Assembly: GCA_018350325.1 (NCBI GenBank)
Contig: JAEVLN010000017.1
Span: 434,001-498,000, forward strand
Source of the DNA: Globodera rostochiensis
Lineage: Eukaryota; Nematoda; Chromadorea; Rhabditida; Heteroderidae
Reading direction: 5' to 3'
DNA: 64,000 bases
This document shows, one piece after another, positions 12,741-25,547 of this stretch (within the stretch, counting starts at the first letter, position 1; every line of letters begins with the position of its first letter). Under the pieces are notes generated by a model. That model saw only the letters and a list, made by a program, of their open reading frames with translations, was not told where the DNA came from and did not search any database. Made by a program: the position numbers and the translations under genes.

Positions 12741-13902
12741 GCGATTTATATGGAAATCCTTTGCGCACTTGGAACAGCGTATAAATGCCAGAAATAGTAA
12801 ACTCCTTAATTTTGCAAAAATTTCAAACGATTCAAAAACCGCTCTAAATTCTCTTTTTTTTCTATTGACGAATTCGTAAACCGCATCATAACATACATAT
12901 TTTCAGAAATTTAGAATAAAAAATATTTTCCGTACCAAAAGGGTCCCCGTTAAGCTTGGTGAACAAAGCATGTCGACATCCCTCCCACCAGTACAGTAGT
13001 CGCATTGTAGGAAAATCAAGTTTTCATGGTTTAGGGGGGAAGCAATTTACTTGATCTTCTGCCAATAGTAAAGTACAAGACCTTTTTCTATTTTATGTAA
13101 ACAAAACTGGAGATTCGCAAATTAAACTTGCGAGTTTTACAATTCCAATAATTTGACCTACAGTACCCCCTGCTGGTGAGTGATGTCGACATGCAGCGCC
13201 CAATTTTGAACAGCTTATCTTTCAATGGCCATATCTCACTTATTTCACAATAAACTTGTGCATTTTGGTTTTTGTCAACTTTGAGGGGCCATAACTTTCT
13301 TCAAAGTCGTTTCCGCGGAAAAATTTTGCAGATTCGTGCTCCATAAAATGCAGAAACTCCCCAATTTTTTATTACATATACATATATAAGAAATTTTGAA
13401 AATTTAAAAAGTTTAGTCGCAAAAATTTAGAAAATTTCACTGGTGTTTGACAAAATATCGTTAATTTTGAAATTTTTTCTTAACAAACATTGCTAAAATC
13501 TTCAAAAAATTTTTAGTAATTTTCTTTGGGAAAGAAATACATAAATATTTGTTTTTTCAACAAATTATATTTGAGGGGATGATAAATGGATTTGAAAATA
13601 AAATAATATATTTTATCAAAGTCTTCTCTCAAATTTACTTGATTTGGTGTCCGGCTGGACACTTAAAATGATATTTAAACGAAATAGCAGAATGTGCACA
13701 AAAACATCCAACTAACGGACATCAGCAACTGTTCATTCAACAAAGGTAAAAAGAATGCTTTTAAGAAAGTGTGATTGATCGGGAAGAGGAAATTAATGTG
13801 AACGGATGGAATCAAAAAACAGCGAATTCGAGAATCAGAAAACTTTTGATTTGATTGAACCGTCGTTGTTTTTAGTTTGAGACTTCGTTTTCAGCAAAAG
13901 GG
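12741..13902. other. AT-rich intergenic region
   Basis: I see no gene, tRNA or clear repeat here. A TTTTCAG acceptor at about 13888-13894, nine bases before the next ATG, is probably the trans-splice (spliced leader) site of the following gene. Confidence 0.4.
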
Positions 13903-14376
13903 ATGATTCGCCTCACTTCCGTCTTCCTTTTGCTGTTTGTTTGTTCGATTGCCTTCTTCCAAAATGGCAATGCCCAGGGGGGTGTTTGCAGACATCAAGG
14001 CAACCAGTACCGGAATGGAGAGGAATGGGTGTGCCGGCACTTTTATCAATTTCAAAAAACGTAATAATACATTTTGACGTAGACCGTTTTCCGTTCCTTC
14101 ATCATGAACTGCACCGTCCACTACAACCGCTGGGAAACGAAGGTTGGCATGGTTGAGGGATCGACGGCATTTTATGCCACTAATAAATTGCTACTTAATT
14201 CTAAATGATGTCTAATTAACTTTGAGAATTCTGTGCTTTTGCTTTGTCAGATCATTGCCTGTCTTTCAATGATGGGCGAGCGAATCCCGGTCCATGGACA
14301 GATCACCGATCAACACGGCGTGTGGAAATGTGTGCAAGACGCGAATGGAAGTACGCGATTAGTGCAACAGAAATGA
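13903..14376 (+). CDS. Small secreted MIG-18-like (fibronectin type I-like) protein
   Basis: Three exons encode about 103 residues. A signal peptide (FLLLFVCSIAFF, ending near NAQG) is followed by a four-cysteine module: GGVCRHQGNQYRNGEEW, then FIMNC, RWETK, ACLSMMGERI and GVWKC. The order C, GxxYxxGExW, C, W, C, GxxI, WxC is that of the nematode MIG-18-like family, extracellular matrix-associated proteins related to fibronectin type I modules. The intron after GEEW is 54 bp; the second runs from GTTGGC to TTTGTCAG. The start follows a TTTTCAG acceptor by eight bases, suggesting trans-splicing. A poly(A) signal (AATAAA) lies near 14451. The product is probably a matrix or secreted factor; the family match is from pattern memory. 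Confidence 0.75.
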
Positions 14377-15599
14377 CGGGCGGAATTGCTCAATTAAATT
14401 AGATAGAAAATCCTATCTATCTATGTATCTCAATCTCGCATTATATAAGTAATAAAAAATATTTTATCATTAAAAGCGTAAAAAGAAAAAAACGATAAAA
14501 ATCAATACATGTCGGCGTCGGGAAGCAACCCTAGAATAGCCACTTTTGTCAGAATAACGTCTAATCAGACATCTTCTAAGAAAAAAATTAATTTTTATGA
14601 GAATTTTTGGAAATTTAAAAAGAATTTTTAGCAGCGCATTTTTCTTAAATTTTTTTTCTTCGAAAAAGTGCCAAAATCGGCACAAAAATCCCAAAATGGG
14701 CGCTTACAGCTCAAAACCCCCCAAAAGGCATTTATAGGCACTAATAATTGCTCCAAATTGAAAAATTTTTACACAAAAAGGCCATTTTTGAGTTTCTTTC
14801 TTTAAAGAATATGTGCAAAAAAAGGAGGTAAATCCCTTAAAATCCGGGCTCTACAAATCAGATATGAGTGAATGACTTACAAATTACGAATAAAATTTTA
14901 CCAAAAATATAAACCCAAATTTTATGGTCAGAATTTCGATTTCCCCTGTTTAATTTAGAATTTCTCTGGGTACACTTTCGCAGTCAAACACGATTTGTTT
15001 ACTTAATGACTAATTTCGATGATTATCAATTCGGCCGTACCACTCAACACCCTAATTAGCTGAACCGATTTAATTTGCGGATCACTTTTGGGAAGGGGCT
15101 GAAAATAAGCATTTTTAATGTGTTAATCCGATTGGGTGGGCGCTTCTTCTTCTGCTGATTTGGCCCCGCCAACGGCCGTTCGTTTCGGTGTGACCGCCGC
15201 ATCAAAGGCAATTGGAAGCAGCGGAACCGACCGAATGAATGAATCGCTCGCGGGGAGGGGGCTGATTTATGGCGCGACACATTGGACTCGCCGGGGGGTC
15301 CGACCTTTTTATTATTATTAATTGGGGACCGCCGAAGGGACTCTATAAAAGGAAGGCAGTTCCATTCGTCTTTATGGCTTACACTCATTAGCAAACAAGC
15401 CGCCAACAATGTTTTTACATTGCAAATAATTTGTTGTCTTTTGTTTATATGTTTCTTTCTGTGAATGTTGAAAATCCAACCTTTTTACAAAAGAATTCCG
15501 ACACTAACGGAATCATAAAATATTTAAAAAAAAGAATTCAAAGCGTATGTAAAAGAGTAAATTTCAAATTCCCAACTTTCTCAGTCTCAATTTGCACTA
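14377..15599. other. Intergenic region with TATA promoter for the next gene
   Basis: No gene is seen in this AT-rich sequence. Near its right end lies a TATA box (next entry), and TTTCTCAG at 15577-15584 is a probable spliced-leader acceptor for the gene starting at 15600. Confidence 0.45.
15344..15350 (+). promoter_or_regulatory. TATA box (TATAAAA)
   Basis: A consensus TATAAAA inside CTCTATAAAAGGAAGGC lies about 250 bp upstream of the secreted-protein start at 15600 and in its orientation. It is a good candidate core promoter if the primary transcript has an outron removed by trans-splicing. Confidence 0.45.
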
Positions 15600-16295
15600 A
15601 TGACGTCCCTCCCACTGCTTATTTCCCTCCTCCTCTGCCCTCTGGTCCTCTCCGATGGCATTCTCCGTTTCAACTCGTCGCTGCATCAGTCGCCACCGTC
15701 CAAAATGCCCTCAAAAATGTCTCAAATTCAATTGTCCAAGAAGGACCAGGTGGCCCTTGACGAAATGCTTCTCGCACTCCGACACAAAACTCCGATAGAG
15801 CAAACGCACGACATCAAACTGTTCGGTCAACGCGAAGGCGGCCTGATGAAGGTGCGTGTAAAGCTTAATAAAGATTAATAAATAAATAAAATGGCTTTTA
15901 GCTGAAAATTGACGCGATTTTGGAGGAGTACGGTCAGGCGGTGGAAGTTTTTAAGTTGAATATGGCGCCAAAACTGGAGGCTATGAGTTGGAAGGAGGCG
16001 CGGGCGTGTGGAGACCACGTGCTGTTGATCATGACCGACCCGAAGCTGAGTTCGGCGGAGAAAGTGGCCAGAGTGGCCGATGCGGTGAGTGGGTGGGAGG
16101 GAATCCGTCCAATTGTTTAAAACGGACAATTCCATTAAAATTTAAATTTAAATTTATAAATTCAAATCCCTTTAAAAGGTCGGACGACTGTCGGAGCCGG
16201 CTCAGAAGGAGCTGATGGAGGCCAATTTGGGAGACGCAGCACAAATTATTCAAAAAAATGGTCCATTTTTGAACGGACCTGCCTATTTGTCATGA
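15600..16295 (+). CDS. Secreted helical protein, possibly SXP/RAL-2 (DUF148)-like
   Basis: Three exons encode about 180 residues. An N-terminal signal peptide (PLLISLLLCPLVLSDG) precedes an alpha-helical, cysteine-poor region: a helix ending in LRHKTPIEQ, then ILEEYGQAVEVFK, a third helix, and the ending LSSAEKVARVADA joined to LSEPAQKELME. The ending, with two short helices each starting LS, resembles nematode SXP/RAL-2 proteins, which are secreted and immunogenic, but I cannot confirm the family. The first intron ends TTTTAG near 15900 and the second at AAAAG near 16178. The start follows a TTTCTCAG acceptor and a TATA box lies about 250 bp upstream, so strong expression is plausible. Confidence 0.6.
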
Positions 16296-16719
16296 ACGGC
16301 CGCGGCAAATTGCCCATAGAAAATCGTAATTTTCGTATTATTCTTTTTATCAATAAACTTAATAAATGCAAAAAACGTCTAATTGAATTCTTTTGTGGCC
16401 ATTTGGTTATTGCAAAAATAAACAAAAATGTAAATGAATGAATGGGCGTAAATGCCGAACGAAGAATGGTCATCGATCATTCAAACTGACCAATTAAAAA
16501 CGTTAAATATGACAAAGTTTACTCTCATTAGTAAAAAAATGTTAAACACATAAACGAATGATTGGCTAAAAAATTTGTCTCATGGAGTTAATTGTCTAAT
16601 TTGTCGTCATTACGCATTCTTGTCCCACTTTCTCTCAATTTCATCAAAACTGTTCATTTTCTTGCCAGAAAACTGAAATTTATTAATGCAAAAAAAGGAT
16701 TTTAATTTGAATAAATATT
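16296..16719. other. Convergent intergenic region
   Basis: AT-rich spacer between the 3' ends of the secreted-protein gene (+) and the SWEET gene (-). I see no gene or repeat. An AATAAA-type signal is present near 16350 (TCAATAAACTT). Confidence 0.4.
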
Positions 16720-18015
16720 TCAAAATAAAGAATATGGCCGACCCGTCGACCTCTGTCCGGTAACGGCGACGGACGCGCAACAAAAGACACGACGACGGAA
16801 TAAGCCTTTAATTCCATCGCAAAATTGGACAATTGGCGCCCGTTGTTTTGACTTTCGCGGTAAAACCAAAAACAACAAAAGTTGGGACGAAGAGAGTAAA
16901 ATGCCCAAAGTGTTCGGCACCTGTCAAATCAGAGTAATAATGGCATCCATTTAATTATTTTGGAAGCAAAACGGTCCCTCCCCCCTCGGCGGCGGTTGGT
17001 CCATCCCCTAAAAAATATTGTAAATTTTCTGAATTTCTTCTCACCACGATGCACAAATCGCTGATCAGAACACCAAAAAGGCACCACTCCGCGGAGACGA
17101 GCAAATTTCCGAGACAAAGAGGCAATGGAAGTACGGAAGTGTTCCCGGCTCGGGCTAATGCTTTCTTTGGGGAAAGTTTATTTGTTTTTCTTTAATTTCA
17201 AATAAAATAAAATAAACAAGCATAGTCAAAGGGGCGGCGAAAGAGGCCACGTTCAAAAAGGCGCACACAACGCCCAGGGGGTTTGTGCGCCAGAAGGGAG
17301 TGACCACGGAACAGCCCAAAAATGGGAGCAATGCAAACAGAAGGGCGACCAGAGAAAACACGCCGACGGTTTGGGAGGTGATCAGACACTGAAGAAAGAA
17401 ACAAATTGACTGATCAGACTTTGCTAATACGATCAATTAAATAAAGTGTAACTTTGGACGCTTTACTCAAAAATTTGACCCTTTTTCTGCTCATTGTCCA
17501 GTAGAAGGCAATGTAAGCCGAGTAAATGACAAATTGGCAGACGTTGACGTATTGAATCAGCGGCTGTTGCATCAAAACGCCGTACACAAACCAGTAGCAG
17601 CTGCCCAAAAGGCCGACAAGAAAGGAGTACGGCTTGATGTCGACGGTATCGCCACGCTTCCAAATCTGACGACAAATGCCACTGGCAGAGAAAAATAACT
17701 TTAAATTAAGCTTTTAATATTCTGTTGATTTATTCAAACGTACATTCCACAAAAAAACATCGCCACCGTTGTCACAAAGTTGACGATCATCAGTGCCCTC
17801 ACAAATCCACCCGCCTCATTTTCGTGATTTCTCACCGCAAATGTAAAGTTTTGTTCAATTTGAACTTCCAACAAATCGTACGGCAATTTGTAAATTTGAA
17901 TGTGCAGGTCAAAGTTGGCCGGCGCTTTTATAAATGTGGCGGAGCAATTGGCGGGGATCAGCGGAAAAGATTCGAACATTTGGGGGGAACGGATTGAATG
18001 GTCTAACGAAAACAA
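16720..18015 (-). CDS. SWEET-family sugar transporter
   Basis: SWEETs are bidirectional sugar uniporters made of two triple-helix bundles joined by a linker helix. The exons contain: an N-terminal extension; ALMIVNFVTTVAMFFCGMG (helix 1); DIKPYSFLVGLLGSCYWFVYG (helix 2); VNVCQFVIYSAYIAFYW (helix 3); a linker helix near VFSLVALLFALLPFLG; NPLGVVCAFLNVASFAAPLT (helix 5); SVLPLPLCLGNLLVSAEW with FGVLISD (helix 6); and VPNTLGILLSSSQLLLFLVL (helix 7). The DIKPYSF, AAPL and VPN motifs sit at the expected places. The N-terminal extension of about 65 residues before helix 1 is longer than usual and may begin in a different exon. The basic cytosolic tail ends at 16720. Introns are about 50-60 bp. Confidence 0.85.
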
Positions 18016-18738
18016 ACTTTCCCCGGTAGAATTTATAATAAAAACAAAGTCAAACAGAGCTTTTTATGGACTATTTCATTATGTAACAGTCACAATTAAT
18101 GCGTAATCCCTCCCCCCGGGCGTTGAGGACGACGAAAGATTGTCATTTTATTCATTGCATTATTCATATCTATTGTATTAATTGCTGCTTCTGAGGCCAT
18201 GTCAGGGGTCAACGATCATTTTAGAAGGGATCAATCGTTGGGGCGACCGAACGGGAACATTCCAATGTATGTAAATAATTTATTTTTGCTTTTAATTTAA
18301 CGGAATTGTTTAATGTCTAACAATAAAATGCAAAAAAAAAACCGGAACATTAAAGCAAAATTCACAGAAAAAAGGGAAATGAATGATGAAAAGTCTGAAG
18401 GGAATTTTACGTTAATTGTTGAACGACGATTTTAAATTTATACGTTTTTTTGAATGGTTTAGTGCCAAAAAATAAATGTTTCGCTTCTCTGGAACCAGCA
18501 GGGATGTAAGGAATTTTTTTGAGAATTTTTTGGTTTCAATTTTCAAAATGAATGGAATCCGTACCTTTCTGAAATCCAACCGGCACAATTTAGCTCCCGG
18601 GTTTCCACTGTTTTAACCCCCGAAGGGTTGTCGGAATATGGGAACAACAAACGAAAGTTTGGCATCAAAGGAAGGGTTAATGCCCAATTTGAGTGTTTAT
18701 TTCTGAATTTTTTGTATTCACCGAAAAGCCCCTCACTA
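18016..18738. other. Intergenic region between SWEET and LIM-homeobox genes
   Basis: AT-rich sequence upstream of the SWEET gene and downstream of the LIM-homeobox gene, both on the minus strand. It probably holds the SWEET promoter and the 3' UTR of the homeobox gene. No other feature is seen. Confidence 0.4.
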
Positions 18739-21556
18739 TCAGTTGGCCTCGTTCTCAAAAGAGCTTCCGCTCCTTTCCGCGGCCGAAGAAAAGGACGAAG
18801 CGGACGAAGAGCCCACGGAACGCGGCCCCATCGAAGCGGCGCCGTTCGGACTGTCTGCCGCCGAATTCGCTTTTGTGCCGATCGATGGCACAAACATTGG
18901 CGGCACCGGGGGAAGGTCAGCAACGCTTTGGGGAGGCGGAAGAGAATGCTAAAGGAATTGAAATTAATTATTCTTTTTTTGTATGATGTAAATTTCTCCG
19001 TTTTGTTTTCCCAAAATTGGTCTTTACCCCAACATTTGGCGTATATTCGCCGTGAATGGCTCCACCACTCCCAACAGAAGTCGAAGACGGCACGGATGAC
19101 GCATGCATTTGGGCGACGGACATTGCCGTAAACAATGATGGCGTTGAACCGTCCATTCCACCAATCTCACCGCGATGTTGCTGAGTTCGCCGGTGTTTGG
19201 CACGGGCATTCTGAAGCAAAAGTTTAAAAACATTTTTGGTTTTAAATATTTCGACCTGAAACCAAACTTGGAGCACTCTCTTTGTCAGCCCGGTCTTTTG
19301 GGCAAGCTGCTTCAAATCCTTGGCATCCGGATTGTGGTTTTTTTGGAAGTAAGTTTTCATCGTCCGCAGCTAAAAACTCAAATTTTAAGCCAAGACGAAA
19401 TTACAAATTAAGGTTTCCTAATGTGCAAATTGATCAAAGATCAATATGCCATCAGGCCAAATGCCATTGCCTGATGGTGTTTGAAGCTCGTCCTCATCCG
19501 TTTTTGCCGTCCATTTCCCCCGTTTCCGGCGGGGGTTTCGCCACCGTTAGAACTCCCACCGTTTTGCCCTGCGCAATACGCTTCAGTGCCATTCGGAGTG
19601 ACCGAAGCCGAAGAGAGACGAAAAGCTTCTGGAAATTGATTATTTTAAAGAATATTTTAAATTTTTGCGATTTTCATCATTCCATGCCTTATTTGTCTCA
19701 ATTTCGCTCATTTGCAGTGCCAATGGCTACCTCTCCCGCTTTTGGACTCAGTCAAATTGGACAAACAATGCCAATTAGCGGTACGATAGAAATGTTGGGG
19801 GGAGGAGGCGGGAGAAAATTGGATGCACCAAATTTTGATGCTTATATTTTTAATATTTGTTTTAGGGATTATTTATGCAAAATTATTTTAAAGTATAATT
19901 TATTTGTCTTTTGGTGTCATTCTGAGGCTAACATGGAACCAAACAGTTTCTATTTGCTCTTCACCGTATTATGGTTAATAATCCCATTATCCCTTCCTCG
20001 AAGGATCAAATTTCAATTGTGGCACAAACAATTTTTTTTTGGCAAAATCTTGAGAAAATAAATTAAAAAATTGCCCGGATTCTCCTTGACGGACTCCATA
20101 AAGGCATTTCGGCTATCAATTTGGCTATTATTTGGCGAAATTAAGCCGGACGAAAGTTGTTCGAACACTTTGCGAGGCGTTTGTTGGCACTGTGCCAAAC
20201 TGGAAGAGCAAATTTCGGCCAAAAAACGGACCTAATTTTTTAAGGTGAAAATAATGGAACAAATAGAAAGAAATACTTGCTCTTCTTCGCTCATTTTATG
20301 CGAATATTGTTGTCCAATTACCATCGCCGGATTCAAATGGAAATGCGCTAAAATTGTTGAATTTTCATAAATAATATTTATAATAAATTTGGCCCTACCA
20401 CTGCAGAACAAAGCGCCCCCGGGGTGACTCGGAAGGCCAACAGCGAACTGTTGGCCGGGAGAAAGCAATTGGCCGCAAAAAACGCAGGAAAAGCCTAAAA
20501 TAAGCAACAATTTAAATCAAATTAATTCAATTATCACATACATTGGATGTGGAAAAGTGATTGTTCAACGGAATTCCCACTTTTCGGCACTTTCATAACC
20601 AATTCGCCCCTCGAAATCGGAATACCGCAACGCTCACAGGGCTTTCCAAATTTCCTTAAAAAATAAATTGAGAATAATAATTCTTAAAATTTTACGTGAA
20701 ATAATCGCGATGGCAAAACAGAAATCCATCCCTCACGAAACAGGTGGAGCCATCCTTTTCCAAATTCTGGTCACAAATCACACAGACACAGCATTCCGAG
20801 TGCCAACTTTGCCCGTCCACCAGCAAAAAACTCTTTTCCAAAATTGGACGATGGCACGCAGAACAGAGACCAAAAATAATGAAAGTAGCAAAAAGACAAA
20901 CAAAAAGATGCAAATGAATGACTAATTCTTATAAAATTAATCAATGGAAATTAAATAAATAAATGCAATGTTTGCCTGTCGACTGAAGCAATAAATTTTG
21001 GTTATGATCAATTTGTTGTTGTCGTTGAAGTCTGATCGGAGGTGTTAATTGAGTGAAAGATTCAGCGCCGGAGACCGGACATATTGGCGAAATGCCGGAG
21101 ATCGGCTCAAAGTTTTATTCAAGATAAAGATAATTCTTCCGAAAAAGAAGAAGAAAGGCTCACTGGCATTATGGCACTGGTCGGTGCCAACATGGCATTG
21201 CCGTTAACGGCATCAACGCCTGCAATTTGTGTGGCGGCGGTCAGCAGCCCGCCGAACGGCGCCGTTGAATTCGGCACATTTGGCTGAATCAGCGGAGGTT
21301 CGCCTCCGCACGGTGGGATTTGTTGCTGAAGTTGCTGTTCCATGATAAACAATTGGTGTTGAAGCTGTTCCTTTTTTGTATTTTGCCCAATTTATTTGTT
21401 TTCCGTCATTTGCCTTACCTGCTGAAGATTTCGCTGTTGCTGCTCCAATTCGCTTGGCCTCGCCATTAACACGGTGCTGAGCAACAATCCGTCGACCGCC
21501 GTCGTGTCCACCATCAAATCAGTCGCCTCCGGGGCCGGTGGCGGAAAGAATAACAT
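18739..21556 (-). CDS. ttx-3: LIM-homeobox transcription factor, Lhx2/9-apterous (TTX-3) type
   Basis: The N-terminal exons (ATG at 21554-21556) are Gln/Pro-rich. LIM domain 1 has CSAC, HSEC, CVIC and FCHRDYF, the CxxC...HxxCxxCxxC...CxxD/H zinc pattern; LIM domain 2 starts CERCG, then HIQCFSCVFCG. After a Gly/Asn-rich linker comes the homeodomain, RQKRMRTSFKHHQ, then NHNPDAKDLKQLAQKTGL and VLQVWFQ joined to NARAKHRR. NPDAKDLKQLAQKTGLTKRV is characteristic of the Lhx2/Lhx9/apterous subclass, whose nematode member is TTX-3, a terminal selector for the AIY interneuron. The C-terminal tail is Ser/Pro-rich and stops at 18739. The homeodomain is split by an intron with a GC donor (19370-19470) and again at the usual Q/N position. 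The symbol is by subclass; orthology is inferred. Confidence 0.88.
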
Positions 21557-23796
21557 TTTTTACGTTTTCAATTAGGTAAATTACTAAATTGTTTTGACGG
21601 TTTACATAATTTATATGTTTGTGTGTAGAAATCAGACCAATCGAAATCTCGATCGACGATTTTTACGAGATTGTTTTCGAGATTCTCGATCTTGGTGTTT
21701 TTCGCTTGAGATTTTTTGAGATTCCCGCGATCAGTTTTCAAGTCCGATTTCTATTCGTTTTTATTTATTTAAAAGGAATCAAAAAAAAAAAAATTTTAAT
21801 TGACCCTAAATTTAGCGCAAATGAAATTTGCAGAAACAGAGGCCATTAAATATACTAAAATGGTTGCACCTCACGCCAATTAGAGGACAATTTCTACGCT
21901 TAGAGTTATTTTACCAAATTTTAATTGTTTTGCTGGAGAGATTATAGCGGATTGGCCCGGATTATCTCTCATCCCCAACGCCCGACGACCCCAACAAAGC
22001 GATCAGCGCAACTTGGTTGAAGGATTGCATAATCACCCAACAAATAACAAAAATTATCTCAAAAATTGTCAATTTAAATTTAAAGCGTTAATCAGAAAAT
22101 GAAAACAAAAACTAAATCAAAAATACTTACTTTTCAAAGACTGATACCTAATTTAAACCACACCATTTTGTTAACTCAATTCAAATAAGTCGTCAATTGC
22201 TATTCTCATTAACAAATACATTCGTCGTTTTGTTTCGTCCATTCGGAGTGACTCTGATCAAAAAGTCACCGCGTCAAAGTTTAGACCAGATGAAGCTTTG
22301 GCTTGGCTTGGCTCAGTGGCCTGGCAAATTTTAATTGGGTGGACGGATACATCTGCTGGGGTTGGGGGGGGGTGGTAAAACATCGAAAGACAACAATTTA
22401 ATTACGCCTCAGGGGACAAATCCGAGAGTGAATGGTATTTATGGGCGATATGAACTCCCTGGTGATTTGGAAATCAGTAAGTAAAAGGAAGGCATTTAAG
22501 TCGCAAATGGCAAAAAACAAGAAATAAAGAAAGTCGCAAGATGCCATCTGATGGGGGGGGGGCAGCACATTTATTTGGCAAAAATAATTGTTGGAAAATG
22601 CAAATGCATTTATTTTTAATTTAATTTACTCTATTAAAGTTTACGTTTGATTTCAATAAGTAATTTTGAATTATTTTCCATTTTTAACTTTACCAAAGTG
22701 TGATTGTCCTGAACAAAGGAAAATAAATAATTTATTAGGCTTTAATTGCTCCGGATGAAAGCGGAGGCGGATTTACCTCCAACTGTGAAGCTCTTCTTAT
22801 GCCACTCGCCGCCTTCTCCCGCCCCTCCGCCGGCACTCCGGCCCGTCCTCGAGACTCGAGAGCGATGCTTTTGCGCGGGCTCGGCTTGTTCTTGCGCCCG
22901 CCATCCCGTCTCTCTTTCTCTCTCTCTCTCTTAGCTCTCTTAGCTCTCTCTTTGTCTCCTTTAGTTGCCGCTTCCTTCCGTTCCTAATTATCTCTCATTT
23001 CCTCTCCAAGCACTATTTTGCCCGCTCTTTCTCAGACGATTTCTCTCGTCTCTCTCCCTACCGTAACCCTTTCGTCTCATTTGCCGGAGGCCAAAGGACA
23101 AAGGCGGAGTCAAGTGCCGGTGCCGTTGGCATTGCCGTGTTCGCCCGTTTAAATAAAACAAATGGAAATTTTGAGTTGCCTCTGGTCTGTAGCTTGAAAA
23201 TATTTCAGAAAAGATAAAGCAATCATTTTTCGGCTTAGCTGACAAAATTTGACTATTCGAAACTCTCAATTTGTAAAAATGTTTGACTAAAGCGTTTTTG
23301 GTTAAACACCCATCAAAATAATTGTTGGAAATTAATTAACAAATTTATTTTTTCTTTTAATTTATAAGGCTTTTGGGTGAAAATGCATAAATTTTGCCGA
23401 AGTGTTCGCCTTTCGACCGGCTAATCCGATTTTGATCCTCCGTTTCTCTTTGGTTTTGGTGTATTTTCTTTCGGCTGGGCGTTGGGAGGAGCGGCTCAAT
23501 TTCCATGGCACAGCAGCAGCAGGTGTACCGGTGCCCGGACAAAATTCACGACGGGTCAAATGGCAAAAATCCCCCTAATAATGGCGGGCGGTTGAAAATC
23601 TGATGGGGAAATGGCCGACGGAATATTTTAGGGATGTTAATTAAGGTCTCAATTTAAGAAATCATTCATTATGACAATTTTAATATTTGTTATTCAGCGT
23701 CCTATTTTAGTTGAAAGGAAAAATAATGGCTGAATGTAAAGCAATCAATCGTCTTTTTAAATAGCAGTTAATCAATCATTTTAATATAACGAAACT
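21557..23796. other. Long intergenic region upstream of the LIM-homeobox gene
   Basis: More than 2 kb separates the collagen 3' end from the homeobox 5' end, as expected for a regulated transcription factor. It contains repeated CGAGAT/ATCTCG motifs (about 21640-21740), G runs near 22365 and 22552, and a CT-rich microsatellite (CTCTCTTT, about 22910-22970). I see no convincing exon. Confidence 0.4.
22905..22965. repeat. CT-rich microsatellite
   Basis: A pyrimidine tract of CTCT and TAGCTCTCT units in a C-rich stretch. It yields open frames of low complexity (Ser/Leu-rich) that should not be taken as genes. Confidence 0.6.
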
Positions 23797-25547
23797 TCAA
23801 ATGTTTCCGCCGCCAGTCTTTCCCGTGCCGCTCCCGGCCAAAGTCTTGGCCAACTTTGGGTTCTCCGCCCTTTTGCCGTCGCCGAATTTCGTTCGGATGG
23901 CCTTTTTTCCCGACACAATTTCACTGCGATTGTTTTTCAGCAAAAGATTTGTCGGTGTTTTGTCGGCGGCGCTATCGGCGCGGGCGCGAAAATCGAATTT
24001 TCTGACAGAAGCGGGCGAAACTTCGGCACGAATGGCCGGGGTGCCGACATTTGTCTTGTCAGAACGAGGCGGACACGGGCAATAGTTCGTCTCAAGGGCA
24101 GGCTTTCCCGGAGAACCGCGCTAAAGACCAACAAAAAGTTACAAGTCAGTCTTAAAAGTCTAACTTTAAGAAAATAGCCGGACCAAAAAGCCGATTCTAG
24201 GTCTCCAGACTGATTCGAAGTCTGAGGAAGACTTGCTTCACTCGAGTCGGGATGCTCGAGACTTGAATTTATCGAGACCCGAGACTCTCGAGCATCCCTA
24301 CACTCGCCCGACCCTTTCTATGGACTCATTCATCTGTTTCACTCACATTTCCAGGTTTGCCTGGGGTTCCATCGTCACCTCGGAGTCTAAGATAAAAACA
24401 TTAAACAATATAATTTTATCGTAAATGTTGAACTATTTTACCCTATGGTTCCGGGTCCCCCGGGTGCTCCGTTCTCGCCTGGTCCGCCATTTGTTCCGGG
24501 AATACCGGCCTCTCCGGGCGGCCCCGAAGGACCGGACGGTCCTTTGGCACCTTGAGTGCCAACTCTAAAAATGGCAAAGAAAAATTTATAAAAATATGTT
24601 AATATTGTAATACATAATTATTAAAACTCACTTGGCCCAACTGTGTGAGTCTGTGCCCGGGGGGCCGGGGGGTCCGACTGGCCCGGCGGGACCAGTCGGT
24701 CCGTGCTCGCCGGCAGGTCCTTTCAGTCCAGGCTTCCCATCCGCCCCCGGTTTTCCATTTTCGCCCGGACTTCCAAGCGGTCCGGTAACTCCTTAACGTA
24801 TTCGGTTCAGTTAAATTAACGCGAACGCGAATTTTTCTTACCTGGGAGTCCGGCACGACCTTTAATACCCGGAGGGCCCGCGGGACAAAGGACACAAGGA
24901 GGCTTAACCGATTCAAACTCATATTTTCCAGAGCTTTCGCCAGTTGGACCAGGCTTCCCCGAGGAGCCTGGTACTAAATGATTAATTAGGATTAATCAGT
25001 TGCAATCACATGGTTGTTTACACACCTCCGGATTCTCCCTTCTCGCCAGCAGCTCCGGGCGGTCCGACCGGACAATTTTGAGCACTCGGAGCACATTCTG
25101 ATCAAATTGATAATCGCTCTGCATTACGTCATTTACGCGTATTTCCTTACGGCATTTCTGTGCCGGAGATGCAAATGAGGGGAAATAGGACCCCCGCTTG
25201 GCTCTTCTGTCCAAGCCTTCGCTGTGCCCATCGTCGTGGAATAACACTTGCCAAGATCGGTCCGTGATGTCCTAACAGACAGTAAAATGTCATTTGTTTC
25301 GCTGAACCGTTGACATTTTGATCCTTCGTACCTTGAACTGTCCCATCTCCAACTTCAATTCATTGTCCATTTGACAAATTTGGACGTACAAACAAATCGA
25401 AACGGTCAGCGCTATGGCGATTATGACGGTACAAAAAGTGCCGACAAAAACAATTGGCACATTTTTGCGGCGAATTGTGGCGAGAAGTTTCTGAAGTTGC
25501 ACTTCCTCGTCGGGGCCGAGTTTAAAGGAGGTTGAAGAAGTGGTCAT
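23797..25547 (-). CDS. Cuticle collagen
   Basis: This is a nematode cuticle collagen, secreted by the hypodermis and cross-linked in the exoskeleton. The chosen start (25545-25547) gives [15 protein letters not shown]; an in-frame extension runs to 25688. A hydrophobic anchor ([20 protein letters not shown]) is followed by a cytosolic-to-lumenal region and RRAKR, a likely furin-type site. Several exons then carry Gly-X-Y repeats interrupted by Cys pairs ([40 protein letters not shown]). The last exon begins GSPGKP and has NYCPCPPRS, the usual C-terminal cysteine knot, then an unusually long basic, non-collagenous tail of about 85 residues. Introns are short and AT-rich; one holds a hairpin element at about 24248-24298. 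Confidence 0.88.
24248..24298. repeat. Hairpin with CTCGAGA arms in a collagen intron
   Basis: GGGATGCTCGAGA on the left and TCTCGAGCATCCC on the right form a perfect 13-bp inverted repeat around a short AT-rich loop. Related CTCGAGACTC strings occur in introns at about 49100-49165, 52289-52562 and 53735-53765, suggesting a dispersed tiny inverted-repeat family. Confidence 0.55.
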
